Below, in pieces: positions 9,355 through 18,156 of a stretch of 64,000 nt of DNA (position 1 is the first letter of the stretch; each line of letters begins with the position of its first letter). The stretch spans positions 310,001-374,000 of the forward strand of contig CANLXM010000001.1 in the NCBI GenBank assembly GCA_947495165.1, given 5' to 3'. The DNA is from an uncultured Cellulomonadaceae bacterium (GTDB taxonomy: Bacteria; Actinomycetota; Actinomycetes; Actinomycetales; Cellulomonadaceae). Both the position numbers and the translations under genes were made by a program. A model generated the notes under the pieces. It saw only the letters and a list, made by a program, of their open reading frames with translations. It was not told where the DNA came from and searched no databases.

Positions 9355-9398
9355 TTGACCCCGTCGAGACACGGGCCTAGTGTGTTCACGTTCACACA
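9355..9398 (+). promoter_or_regulatory. Promoter of galactoside operon with overlapping LacI-type operator O1
   Basis: TTGACC (9355-9360) and TAGTGT (9378-9383) are separated by 17 bp. The dyad TGTGTTCACGTTCACACA at 9381-9398 pairs at 7 of 9 positions about a central CG and overlaps the -10, a classical repression position for a LacI-family protein. Confidence 0.75.
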
Positions 9399-9421
9399 TT
9401 CTCAGCGCCGAGATTTCGCCC

Positions 9422-9449
9422 CCCGTTGTGTGCACGTGCACACAACGGG
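9422..9449. promoter_or_regulatory. Perfect 28-bp palindrome, operator O2
   Basis: An uninterrupted 14+14 palindrome with core TGTGTGCACGTGCACACA, centred at 9435.5, in the leader of the galactoside operon. It is centred 46 bp downstream of O1 and shares the TGTGT..ACGT half-site, so both are probably bound by the adjacent LacI protein, perhaps with looping or as a roadblock. Confidence 0.75.
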
Positions 9450-9487
9450 ATGAGGGACCGGCGCCGCACGGCGACGAAGGGCGAGGC

Positions 9488-11548
9488 ATGAGCCAGCAGG
9501 CGACACGCGAGCGGGGCGCGGCGCAGGACGGCGCGGCCATGGCCACGCTGACCGCCCGCGGCCTCGTCTACGGGTGCGACTACAACCCCGAGCAGTGGGA
9601 CCGCGACGTGTGGCGCGAGGACGTCGCGCTGATGCGCGAGGCCGGGGTCGACCTGGTGGCCGTCAACATCTTCGGCTGGTCGCACATCGAGCCCGAGCCC
9701 GGCGTCTACGACTGGTCCGGCCTGGACGAGATCCTCGACCTGCTGCACGCCAACGACATCCGGGTGAACCTCGGCACGGGCACCTCTTCGCCGCCCCCGT
9801 GGCTGTCCACCCGGCACCCCGAGATCCTGCCCGAGCAGCCCGACGGCACCACCCGCTTCCCCGGCGGCCGCCAGGCGTGGTGCCCCAGCTCGCCCGTCTA
9901 CCGCGAGCACGCGCTCCGCCTCGTCGAGCAGGTCGCCCGACGCTACGGCGGGCACCCCGCGCTCGCCCTGTGGCACGTGTCCAACGAGCTCGGCTGCCAC
10001 AACGCCCTGTGCTACGACGAGGACAGCGCCGCCGCGTTCCGCGTGTGGCTCGAGGCGCGCTACACGAGCATCGCCAACCTCAACGCCGCGTGGGGCACCG
10101 CCTTCTGGAGCCAGCGCTACGGGGCCTGGTCCGAGATCCTCCCGCCCCGAGCGACGCTGTCGATCGGCAACCCCGCCCAGGCGCTCGACTTCCACCGGTT
10201 CAGCTCCGACGCGCTGCTCGACCACTACCGCGCCGAGACCGCGATCCTGCGCGAGCACTCGAGCGCCCCGGTCACGACCAACTTCATGGTCACCGCGCAC
10301 ATCCGGAACCTCGACTACTGGACCTGGGCGCCCGAGATGGACCTCGTGGCCAACGACCACTACCTCGACCACCGTCTGGCCGATCCCGTCAGCGAGCTCG
10401 CCTTCGCCGCCGACCTCACGCGCGGCCTCGCCGGCGGGCAGGCCTGGCTGCTCATGGAGCAGGCCACGAGCGCGGTCAACTGGCAGCCGGTGAACGTCGC
10501 CAAGACGCCCGGCCAGATGACCCGCAACTCCCTGACCCACGTCGCCCGCGGCGCCGACGGCGTCTGCTTCTTCCAGTGGCGGGCCTCTCGGCAGGGCGCC
10601 GAGAAGTTCCACTCGGCGATGCTTCCCCACGCCGGCACCGACTCCGCGGTCTGGGAGGAGGTCGTCGAGCTCGGCGCGACCCTCGACCGCCTCACCGAGG
10701 TCGCCGGCACCCGCGTCCAGGCCGACGTCGCCCTCCTGTTCTCCTGGGAGGCCTGGTGGGCCGCGGACTCCGAGGCCCGCTTCTCCGGCGACGTCCGCTA
10801 CCTCGACCAGGTGCACGCCGCCTACCGGGCCCTCTACGACGAGGGCGTGAGCGTCGCCGTCGTGCGCCCCGGGGGCGACCTGACCGGCTACCGCCTCGTC
10901 GTCGTGCCCAGCCTGCACCTGACCCGCGACGCCGAGGCCGCCGCGGTCGAGGCGTTCGTCGCAGCGGGGGGCCACGCCCTGATCACCTTCAACAGCGGGA
11001 TCGTCGACGAGACGGACTCCGTGCGCCTCGGCGGCTACCCCGGCGCGTTCCGGGACCTCCTCGGGGTCCGGTCGGACGAGATCTTCCCCCTCCTGCCCGG
11101 GCAGAGCGTGACGCTGTCCGACGGCGCGACGGCCCGCACCTGGACCGAGCACGTGCGCACCACCACCGCCCAGGTGCACGCGACGTTTGCCGACGGCCCC
11201 GTCGCTGGCGGACCCGCGATCACGCGCAACGCCCACGGCGCAGGCACCGCCTGGTACGTGGCCACCGCCCTCGACGCCGACGACCTGCGCGCCCTCGTGC
11301 GCGACGTCGTCGAGCAGGCCGGCGCCAGCGCACCCGGGGCCGGCCTCGCCGCCCAGGCCGGCGGCCGCGTCGAGGTGGTCCGTCGTACCGCACCCGACCG
11401 CGCCTACCTGTTCGTCATCAACCACGGCACGTCCGACGTCGAGGTCCCCGCCCGCGGGCTGGAGCTCGTCACCCAGGACCGGGCGGACGGCGTCGTCGTC
11501 GTCCCCGCCGGCACCGTCCGCGTCGTCCGCGAGGAGACCCAGCCATGA
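9488..11548 (+). CDS. Beta-galactosidase, GH42 family
   Basis: 686 residues. The N-terminal barrel begins YGCDYNPEQW, the hallmark opening of GH42 enzymes. The acid/base glutamate is E167 in WHVSNELGCHN and the nucleophile is E324 in LLMEQATSAVNW. A trimerisation-type and a C-terminal beta domain follow. No signal peptide is present, so it acts in the cytoplasm on imported beta-galactosides such as lactose or galactan oligosaccharides. ATG 9488 follows GGGCGAGG; ATG 9539 (MATLTARG) is an alternative start nearer the conserved core. First gene of the operon; its stop overlaps the next start as ATGA. Confidence 0.93.
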   Translation: MSQQATRERGAAQDGAAMATLTARGLVYGCDYNPEQWDRDVWREDVALMREAGVDLVAVNIFGWSHIEPEPGVYDWSGLDEILDLLHANDIRVNLGTGTSSPPPWLSTRHPEILPEQPDGTTRFPGGRQAWCPSSPVYREHALRLVEQVARRYGGHPALALWHVSNELGCHNALCYDEDSAAAFRVWLEARYTSIANLNAAWGTAFWSQRYGAWSEILPPRATLSIGNPAQALDFHRFSSDALLDHYRAETAILREHSSAPVTTNFMVTAHIRNLDYWTWAPEMDLVANDHYLDHRLADPVSELAFAADLTRGLAGGQAWLLMEQATSAVNWQPVNVAKTPGQMTRNSLTHVARGADGVCFFQWRASRQGAEKFHSAMLPHAGTDSAVWEEVVELGATLDRLTEVAGTRVQADVALLFSWEAWWAADSEARFSGDVRYLDQVHAAYRALYDEGVSVAVVRPGGDLTGYRLVVVPSLHLTRDAEAAAVEAFVAAGGHALITFNSGIVDETDSVRLGGYPGAFRDLLGVRSDEIFPLLPGQSVTLSDGATARTWTEHVRTTTAQVHATFADGPVAGGPAITRNAHGAGTAWYVATALDADDLRALVRDVVEQAGASAPGAGLAAQAGGRVEVVRRTAPDRAYLFVINHGTSDVEVPARGLELVTQDRADGVVVVPAGTVRVVREETQP

Positions 11549-12474
11549 CCACCACCGTCCCCCAGGGCGCGATCGCCGCGGCGGCGCGCACCCGCAAGCG
11601 GCCACCGCGCCGCCGCAGCCAGCACAAGCGAGCGATCGCGATCTTCGTGGTGCCGTTCGCGATCCTGTTCTCGCTGTTCTACCTGCTGCCGATCGGCTAC
11701 GCCGTGGTGCAGTCGCTCATGGTCGTCGAGCGCGAGGGCACGTTCGGTCCAGCGACCGAGGTGTTCGGCGGGCTCACCCAGTACCGGGCCGTCATGGACG
11801 ACGCCGCGTTCTGGGCGTCCGTGCGACGCGTGCTCGCCTTCGGCGCCGTGCAGGTGCCGATCATGCTCGGCCTCGCGCTGCTGTTCGCGCTCCTGCTGGA
11901 CTCCCCGCTGGTCAAGGGCAAGCGGTTCTTCCGGCTCGCGTTCTTCGTGCCGTACGCCGTCCCTGGCGTCGTCGCCGCGATCATGTGGGGCTTCCTCTAC
12001 TCGCCCAACCTGTCGCCGTTCACCGCGGCTACGCAGAGCATCAACTTCCTCTCCGCAGACCTCGTGCTGTGGGCCATGGCCAACGTGGTGACCTGGGTTT
12101 ACGTCGGCTACAACATGCTGATCATCTACTCCTCGCTCCTGGCGATCCCGGCCGAGGTGTACGAGGCCGCGCGGCTCGACGGCGCCGGCCAGCTGCGCAT
12201 CGCGCTGTCGATCAAGATCCCGCTCGTGCTGCCCGCGATCGTGCTGACCACCGTGTTCTCGATCATCGGCACCCTGCAGCTGCTCGCCGAGCCCCAGGTG
12301 TTCCGCACCTTCAGCTCCGCCGTCACCAGCACGTACACCCCGAACCTCACGGTCTACTCGACGACCGCCGTGCCCAACTTCCACCTCGCCGCGGCGTTCT
12401 CCGTGGTCCTGGCGCTGGCGACGTTCGTCCTGTCGTTCGCGTTCCTGAAGTTCACCCAGCGGAAGGCATCCTGA
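11545..12474 (+). CDS. Sugar ABC transporter permease (MalF-like, CUT1)
   Basis: 309 residues. A basic N-terminus (KRPPRRRSQHKR) is followed by about six membrane helices. The cytoplasmic EAA loop EAARLDGAGQLRI near residue 210, which docks the ATPase subunit, marks it as a CUT1-type inner-membrane permease. It pairs with the next gene to form the channel for galactoside import. It overlaps beta-galactosidase by 4 bp and the next gene by 1 bp, so translation is coupled. Confidence 0.92.
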   Translation: MTTTVPQGAIAAAARTRKRPPRRRSQHKRAIAIFVVPFAILFSLFYLLPIGYAVVQSLMVVEREGTFGPATEVFGGLTQYRAVMDDAAFWASVRRVLAFGAVQVPIMLGLALLFALLLDSPLVKGKRFFRLAFFVPYAVPGVVAAIMWGFLYSPNLSPFTAATQSINFLSADLVLWAMANVVTWVYVGYNMLIIYSSLLAIPAEVYEAARLDGAGQLRIALSIKIPLVLPAIVLTTVFSIIGTLQLLAEPQVFRTFSSAVTSTYTPNLTVYSTTAVPNFHLAAAFSVVLALATFVLSFAFLKFTQRKAS

Positions 12475-13385
12475 TGAGCGCCGTCGCCACCCCGACCCGC
12501 CCCGGCAGCCCCGGTAGCCCTGGCCGTGAGCGCCGCCGCCGCGGGGTCCAGGAGTCCCTGATGTCGCGCACCGCCGCGATGCTGATCATGGGCGTCTTCA
12601 CCCTCTACTTCCTGGTGCCCATCTGGTGGCTGCTCGTCTCCGCCACCAAGGACCGCGGGCAGTTCACCAGCACCAACGGCCTGTGGTTCGCGGACATGAA
12701 CCTCGGCGCCAACATCTCCGACCTGCTGAGCTTCCGGGACGGGGTGTTCCTGCGCTGGATCGGGAACTCCCTCGCCTACACCGGCGGCGCCGCGCTGATC
12801 GGCACGCTGCTGGCCGCGATGTGCGGGTACGCGCTGGCGAAGTACTCGTTCTTCGGCCGCGAGATGATCTTCAACGTCGTCCTCGGCGGCGTCCTGGTCC
12901 CCGCGACCGCCCTCGCGCTGCCGCTGTTCCTGATCTTCAGCAAGGTCGACGCCACCAACACGTTCTGGTCGGTGTTCCTGCCCAGCCTCGTGAGCCCGTT
13001 CGGGGTCTACCTCACCCGCATCTACGCGGCGGCCAGCGTGCCGGAGGAGCTGCTCGAGGCCGCGCGCCTGGACGGCTCGAGCGAGGTCCGGACCTTCTTC
13101 ACCGTGTCGATCCGGCTGATGTTCCCGGCCCTCGTGACGGTGTTCCTGTTCCAGTTCGTCGCGATCTGGAACAACTTCTTCCTGCCGCTGATCATGCTGC
13201 GCGACGAGTCGCTGTTCCCGGTGACTCTCGGCCTCTACTCCTGGAACACCCAGGTCAACCAGATTCCCGAGCTGCGCGGATACGTGCTGGTCGGGGCGCT
13301 GCTCTCGATCGTCCCCCTGATCATCCTGTTCCTCGTGCTGCAGCGCTTCTGGCGCAGCGGCCTCGGGACCGGCTCGATCAAGTGA
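12474..13385 (+). CDS. Sugar ABC transporter permease (MalG-like, CUT1)
   Basis: 303 residues with a variable Pro/Gly-Arg N-terminus, then about six membrane helices and the EAA motif EAARLDGSSEVRTFF. The C-terminal end, FWRSGLGTGSIK, is the usual MalG-type finish. It forms the second half of the permease dimer. No ATP-binding gene is present in the operon, so the importer must share an MsiK/MsmX-type ATPase encoded elsewhere. Confidence 0.92.
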   Translation: MSAVATPTRPGSPGSPGRERRRRGVQESLMSRTAAMLIMGVFTLYFLVPIWWLLVSATKDRGQFTSTNGLWFADMNLGANISDLLSFRDGVFLRWIGNSLAYTGGAALIGTLLAAMCGYALAKYSFFGREMIFNVVLGGVLVPATALALPLFLIFSKVDATNTFWSVFLPSLVSPFGVYLTRIYAAASVPEELLEAARLDGSSEVRTFFTVSIRLMFPALVTVFLFQFVAIWNNFFLPLIMLRDESLFPVTLGLYSWNTQVNQIPELRGYVLVGALLSIVPLIILFLVLQRFWRSGLGTGSIK

Positions 13386-13444
13386 TGGCAGAGCGCACCA
13401 CTCCCGGCGAACGGCCGGGATCCGATGAGATGAAAAGGACAGTC

Positions 13445-14797
13445 ATGAACCACAAGAAGCGAGTCGGCAACGTCGCCGCGCTCACCGCGGTCGCGCTCGC
13501 GTCCGTGACGGCGCTTGCGGCATGCTCCTCCGACGACGACACCACCCCCGCAGCCAGCGGCGGCGACTCCTCGGCCTGCGCGCCGGCCGGTGAGAACGTG
13601 ACCCTGACCTTCACCTCGTGGATCCCTGGGATCGAGGACGTCGTGAAGATCTGGAACGACGCCAACCCGGACATCCAGGTGGAGGTCCAGACCGGGCCGA
13701 ACGGCAACGGCGGCACCTACCAGAACTTCTTCAACCAGCTCAAGGCCGGCAACGCGCCCGACCTCGGCCAGATCGAGTACGACGCCTTGCCGAACTTCCG
13801 CGTCCAGGACGGCCTGACGGACCTCGGGGCGTGCGACATCGTGCTCGAGGCCAAGGACCAGTTCGTGGACTGGACCTGGAACCAGGTGAGCTTCGGCGAG
13901 GAGGGCTCGGCGTTCGCCGTCCCGCAGGACGCCGGCCCCATGGCGCTGTTCTACCGCAAGGACCTGTTCGAGGAGAACAACATCCCCGTGCCCACCACGT
14001 GGGAGGAGTACGCGGACGCCGCTGAGCAGGTGCGCGACGCCGGCGGTTACATCACGAACTTCTCGCAGGGCGACATCAACCAGTTCGCGGGCTTCGTGTG
14101 GCAGGCCGGCGGCAGCTGGTTCGGCAACGACGGCGAGAACTGGTCCGTCGACCTCACCTCGCCCGAGTCCACGAAGGTCGCCGAGTACTGGCAGGACCTG
14201 ATCGACCGCGACCTCGTCACCAGCCACCCGGCGTGGACGAGCGAGTGGGACAACGCCTACAACACCGGCGAGGACTGGACCTGGGTCTCCGCCGTCTGGG
14301 GCGCCAACTCGATCATGTCCGGCGCGCCCGACACGGCCGGCAAGTGGGCCGTCGCGCCGATGCCGCAGTGGGAGGCGGGCCAGACGGCCGCCGGCAACTG
14401 GGGCGGCTCCTCGACCGCGGTCTTCAAGGGCACCGAGCACCCGTACGAGGCCGCCAAGTTCGCGCTGTGGCTCAACACCTCCGACGAGGCCCTCACGGGA
14501 CTCATCGAGGCCGCGAACCTCTACCCCGCGACCAAGGCCGGCACGTCGCTGCCGATCCTTGCCGAAGGCGTCGAGTTCTACGGTGACCAGCCGATCTACG
14601 ATGTGTTCGCCGAGGCGTCCACGGGCGTCGCCGCCGACTTCACCTGGGGCCCGACCATGACGCAGACCTACGCCGACGTGTCGGACGGGTTCAAGGGCGC
14701 CGTCACCGGCTCCGGCTCGCTGCTCGAGGCGCTCGAGACCGCCGAGGACTCGACCATCTCGACCCTGAAGTCGCAGTCCATCCCGGTCACCGAATGA
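13445..14797 (+). CDS. Sugar ABC transporter substrate-binding lipoprotein
   Basis: 450 residues. It has a lipoprotein signal with basic start, hydrophobic core and lipobox LAAC (lipidated C27), followed by an acidic linker and a family-1 solute-binding fold (FTSWIPGIEDVVKIWN, NQLKAGNAPDLGQIEYDALP). It is tethered outside the cell and hands galactosides to the two permeases. The start is set by AAAAGGACAG upstream of ATG 13445. A 59-bp gap makes it the only gene in the operon with an independent ribosome site, consistent with a need for more binding protein. The stop overlaps the alpha-galactosidase start. Confidence 0.93.
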   Translation: MNHKKRVGNVAALTAVALASVTALAACSSDDDTTPAASGGDSSACAPAGENVTLTFTSWIPGIEDVVKIWNDANPDIQVEVQTGPNGNGGTYQNFFNQLKAGNAPDLGQIEYDALPNFRVQDGLTDLGACDIVLEAKDQFVDWTWNQVSFGEEGSAFAVPQDAGPMALFYRKDLFEENNIPVPTTWEEYADAAEQVRDAGGYITNFSQGDINQFAGFVWQAGGSWFGNDGENWSVDLTSPESTKVAEYWQDLIDRDLVTSHPAWTSEWDNAYNTGEDWTWVSAVWGANSIMSGAPDTAGKWAVAPMPQWEAGQTAAGNWGGSSTAVFKGTEHPYEAAKFALWLNTSDEALTGLIEAANLYPATKAGTSLPILAEGVEFYGDQPIYDVFAEASTGVAADFTWGPTMTQTYADVSDGFKGAVTGSGSLLEALETAEDSTISTLKSQSIPVTE

Positions 14798-16923
14798 CCG
14801 TGCACCACCTGCGCGCCGCGGGCTCCAGCCTCGTGCTGGACGCCCGCGGCGTCGCCGTGCCCACGATCGTGCACTGGGGCGCCGACCTCGGCGCGCTCGA
14901 CGACGCCGCGCTGCTCGCCCTCGCCCAGGCGAGCGTCCCGGCCGTCCCGCCCAGCTCGATCGACGTCCCGCTGCGCGTGTCGCTGCTGCCTGACCTCGCC
15001 GACGGCTGGTCGGGCCGCCCGGGCCTCGCGCTGGCCTGGGCAGACCGTCCCGGCCTGGTGACGGGAGCCCGACGTTCGACGACGACGGCGCCCGGGCCGG
15101 GCAGGATCGTCGTCGAGACCGTCGAGACTGTCGTGGGCGAGGCAGGGGACGGAGCCGACGGCGGTGCCCCCGCCGCCCGGGTGGTCACCGAGCTCGAGCT
15201 CGCCGCCGAGGGCGTGCTCCGCGCGCGCCACACCGTGCACAACGCCGGCCCGCGCCCGATCGCCGTGGCGAGCGCCGACGTCGTGCTGCCGGTCCCCGCC
15301 CGCGCGCAGGAGATCCTCGACTTCACGGGCCTGTGGTCCGCCGAGCGCCGCCCCCAGCGCGGTCCGCTGCGGCACGGGGTGTGGAGCCGCGAGACCAGGC
15401 ACGGGCGCCCCGGACACGACGACCCGTTCCTGCTGGCCGTCGGCACGCCCGGGTTCGGCTTCCGGTCCGGCGAGGTGTGGGCGACCCACCTGGCGTGGAG
15501 CGGGGACAAGCGGCTGTGGGCCGAGTCGAGCGCGCTCGGCCGCAGCGTCGTCGGCGCCGGCGAGCTGCTCGCCCCGGGCGAGGTCGTGCTCGCCGAGGGT
15601 GAGCGCTACGAGGGCCCGTGGACGATCGCCGTCTGGTCCGGCGCCGGCCTCGACGGCGTGTCCGCGCGCCTGCACCCCTGGGTGCGCCGGACCTCGAGCG
15701 TGGCCCGCCCCCGCCCGGTCGTGCTCAACACGTGGGAGGCCGTGTACTTCGACCACGACCTCACGCGCCTCGAGGCGCTGGCAGACCTCGGCGCACGCGT
15801 CGGCGTCGAGCGGTTCGTGCTCGACGACGGCTGGTTCCGCGGACGCACCGACGACCGCCGAGCGCTCGGGGACTGGACCGTCGACCCGACGACGTGGCCC
15901 CAGGGGCTGCACCCGCTCGCCGAGCTCGTGCGCGAGCGCGGCATGGACCTCGGGCTGTGGGTCGAGCCGGAGATGGTCAGCCCGGACTCCGAGCTCGCCC
16001 GCGCCCACCCCGACTGGGTGCTCGGCGGCGGCGCAGGGCCGACGTGGCGGCACCAGCGCGTGCTCGACCTCGCCCACCCGGACGCGTACGCCTACCTGCG
16101 GGACGCGCTCGGCGCGCTGCTCGACGAGTACCCGATCGCGTTCCTCAAGTGGGACCACAACCGCGACCTGCTCAGCGCCGAGGGCGCGCACGCCCAGACG
16201 AGCGCGCTGTACCGGCTGCTCGGCGAGCTGCGCGTGGCGCACCCGGGTGTCGAGATCGAGTCGTGCGCGTCCGGCGGCGCGCGGATCGACCTCGGGATCC
16301 TGCCCCTGGTGGACCGCGTGTGGACCTCGGACACCAACGACCCCCTCGAGCGCCAGGCGATCCAGCGGTGGACCGGCGTCGTCGTCCCGCCCGAGTACCT
16401 GGGTGGGCACCTGGGCGCCGCGACCGCGCACACGACCGGACGCACGTCGTCGCTCGCGTTCCGGCTGGCGACCGCGTTGTTCGGCAGCGCGGGGATCGAG
16501 TGGGACCTCACGGCGGCGACCGAGGCGGAGCTCGAGCAGGTCGCGGCGTGGATCGCCGTGCACCGGGCGCGGCGCGACCTGCTGCACTCCGGCACGGTCG
16601 TGCACGCCGACACCCAGGACGGCGAGGCGCAGGTGCACGGCGTCGTCGGGCCGGACGCGGCGATCTTCGCCGTCGTCGCGCTCACCGGGGCCCCGCGGGC
16701 GCTGCGGTCGCCCATCCGCTTGGTCGGCCTCGACCCGGAACGCCGCTACACGGTGCGCCCGCTCGTCGTCGGCGCGGGCCCCAAGGCCATCCAGGACGCC
16801 GCCCCGGCATGGCTCGAGGCGGGCGAGGTCACGCTCCCGGGCCGAGTACTGATGGAGGTGGGCCTCGAGTCCCCCCTCCTGGCCCCGGAACAGGCCCTCC
16901 TCCTGGAAACCACCCCCACCTGA
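14794..16923 (+). CDS. Alpha-galactosidase, GH36 family
   Basis: 709 residues, the usual length of bacterial GH36 enzymes. A beta-sandwich N-terminal domain precedes a barrel containing FVLDDGWFRGR; the nucleophile is D454 in FLKWDHNRD and the acid/base is D513 in WTSDTND. ESCASGGARIDLG is another family block. No signal peptide is seen, so it acts in the cytoplasm on imported alpha-galactosides such as melibiose or raffinose-type sugars. The 4-bp overlap with the binding-protein gene couples translation. Having GH42 and GH36 in one operon suggests mixed plant galactosides as substrates. Confidence 0.95.
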   Translation: MTVHHLRAAGSSLVLDARGVAVPTIVHWGADLGALDDAALLALAQASVPAVPPSSIDVPLRVSLLPDLADGWSGRPGLALAWADRPGLVTGARRSTTTAPGPGRIVVETVETVVGEAGDGADGGAPAARVVTELELAAEGVLRARHTVHNAGPRPIAVASADVVLPVPARAQEILDFTGLWSAERRPQRGPLRHGVWSRETRHGRPGHDDPFLLAVGTPGFGFRSGEVWATHLAWSGDKRLWAESSALGRSVVGAGELLAPGEVVLAEGERYEGPWTIAVWSGAGLDGVSARLHPWVRRTSSVARPRPVVLNTWEAVYFDHDLTRLEALADLGARVGVERFVLDDGWFRGRTDDRRALGDWTVDPTTWPQGLHPLAELVRERGMDLGLWVEPEMVSPDSELARAHPDWVLGGGAGPTWRHQRVLDLAHPDAYAYLRDALGALLDEYPIAFLKWDHNRDLLSAEGAHAQTSALYRLLGELRVAHPGVEIESCASGGARIDLGILPLVDRVWTSDTNDPLERQAIQRWTGVVVPPEYLGGHLGAATAHTTGRTSSLAFRLATALFGSAGIEWDLTAATEAELEQVAAWIAVHRARRDLLHSGTVVHADTQDGEAQVHGVVGPDAAIFAVVALTGAPRALRSPIRLVGLDPERRYTVRPLVVGAGPKAIQDAAPAWLEAGEVTLPGRVLMEVGLESPLLAPEQALLLETTPT

Positions 16924-16961
16924 CCAGTACCCCCACCCCCCACCCCACACCCACTCTTTGC

Positions 16962-17020
16962 TGAGTGCACGATTTTGGCGGTGTTCTCGGCGCAAAACAC
17001 CGCCAAAATTGCGCACTCAC
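16962..17020. repeat. 59-bp two-tier palindrome, copy 2 (terminator-like)
   Basis: Same design as 8230-8288: outer TGAGTGC/GCACTCA, 4-nt internal loops, inner TTTTGGCGGTGTT/AACACCGCCAAAA. It sits between the end of alpha-galactosidase and the convergent DUF2804 gene and probably terminates transcription. A C-rich tract (16930-16956) precedes it and a G-rich tract (17021-17052) follows on the plus strand. Confidence 0.85.
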
Positions 17021-17069
17021 GGGTGGGGCGGGTGGGGCAGGGGGCAGGGGGCTGGCGGCAGGGCGCAGG

Positions 17070-18107
17070 TCACCAGCGGTTGTGGGCCTCTTCTGCCCAG
17101 CCGGTGAGGGCGTCGACGTCCAGGCGGGTGCCGTCGTCTGTGGCCGCCCAGCCGGTCCACGTGCCGAAGCACTGGTGGGTCTCGCCGGCCACGACGCCGA
17201 GGTTCGTCACCGCCACGCGCTCGTGGAACGGCGTGAACGTCACGTCCACGCGGGGTCCCCGCACCCGCCACGGCGCCAGCCAGTCGTCGCGGTCGTAGGT
17301 CCACTCGACCTCGTCGTGGATCTTGTGGACCCGGCCGTCCACGACGAGCGCGTTCTCCGTCGAGCCGGTCCCCTGCGTCCAACGTCCGCCGAGCTGCAGC
17401 CCGAGGCGCACCCCGTCGACGACGCCGGAGCCCGCGCCCCAGTTCCACGTCATCGCGTACGGCCAGCGGCCACGGCCGTGGTCGAGGACCGCCCAGGCGT
17501 CCGGCCCGCCGATCGCGGTGACCTCGCCGTCGACCGCGATCGCCCCCGAGACGGGCAGGGCGAGGTCCTTGACCGTGTACTGGAAGCGCCGCGAGTCCCA
17601 GGGCACGACGACGCACACTGCCTCGTCCTCGGGAGCCCGGGTCACGTCGAGGTCGAGCCGGACCCGCGACGTCTGCCCGCGCAGCCGCCAGCCCGACGCC
17701 GTCGGCGCCACCTCGAGCCGCAGGCCGCCCGCGCGGGCCCGCGCCGGCCCGTCGCCGAGGGAATCCGGCATCTGGGTCCCCGCCCCGAACGGGCTGGTCG
17801 CCGCCGCGTCCACCACGGCCCCCGAACGCCGGTCCAGCACCCACAGCTGACTGACCCCCGCGTAGTCGAGGTCGCTCACGGTCAGACCGACGACGTGGGT
17901 CGGCGTCACGACGCCCCAGTACTCCCAGCGCTTCGACCGACCCCAGCCCGGGCGCAGGCCCGGCACCGGCAGGCCCCGACGCAGCGCCGTGCTGTGCAGC
18001 GGCTGGCGCGACCACCCGACCGCCGCCGGGTTCAGCGTGCCGTCCGGACGGCACAGGTCCACGGGCTCGGTGAGCTCGCGCTCGGTAGGGCGGGACGTCG
18101 TCGTCAT
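17070..18107 (-). CDS. DUF2804 family protein
   Basis: 345 residues with no signal peptide or membrane segment. The order of conserved blocks (LCRPDGTLNPAAVGWSRQPL, KRWEYWGV, DLDYAGVSQLWV, WNWGAGSG, TWTGWA and the C-terminal W-rich end) is that of DUF2804, a beta-rich family of unknown activity. AGGAG precedes ATG 18107. It is divergent from the VIT-type transporter with only 49 bp between the two starts, so the promoters must overlap. It converges with the galactoside operon. No function is claimed. Confidence 0.8.
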   Translation of the reverse strand: MTTTSRPTERELTEPVDLCRPDGTLNPAAVGWSRQPLHSTALRRGLPVPGLRPGWGRSKRWEYWGVVTPTHVVGLTVSDLDYAGVSQLWVLDRRSGAVVDAAATSPFGAGTQMPDSLGDGPARARAGGLRLEVAPTASGWRLRGQTSRVRLDLDVTRAPEDEAVCVVVPWDSRRFQYTVKDLALPVSGAIAVDGEVTAIGGPDAWAVLDHGRGRWPYAMTWNWGAGSGVVDGVRLGLQLGGRWTQGTGSTENALVVDGRVHKIHDEVEWTYDRDDWLAPWRVRGPRVDVTFTPFHERVAVTNLGVVAGETHQCFGTWTGWAATDDGTRLDVDALTGWAEEAHNRW

Positions 18108-18156
18108 GGATGCTCCTGCGTCACTGCGCTGAGGTGGGCCGGGGATAATGGCCAGC

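Noticed and set aside
9328..9487. Extra coding sequence at the LacI or beta-galactosidase N-terminus
   Set aside because: Both frames remain open here, but the region holds a promoter and two operators, and conserved protein sequence begins only at the chosen starts.
8230..17020. Composite transposon bounded by the 59-bp repeats
   Set aside because: No transposase, no target-site duplication seen, and both elements are fully palindromic, which fits terminators at least as well.
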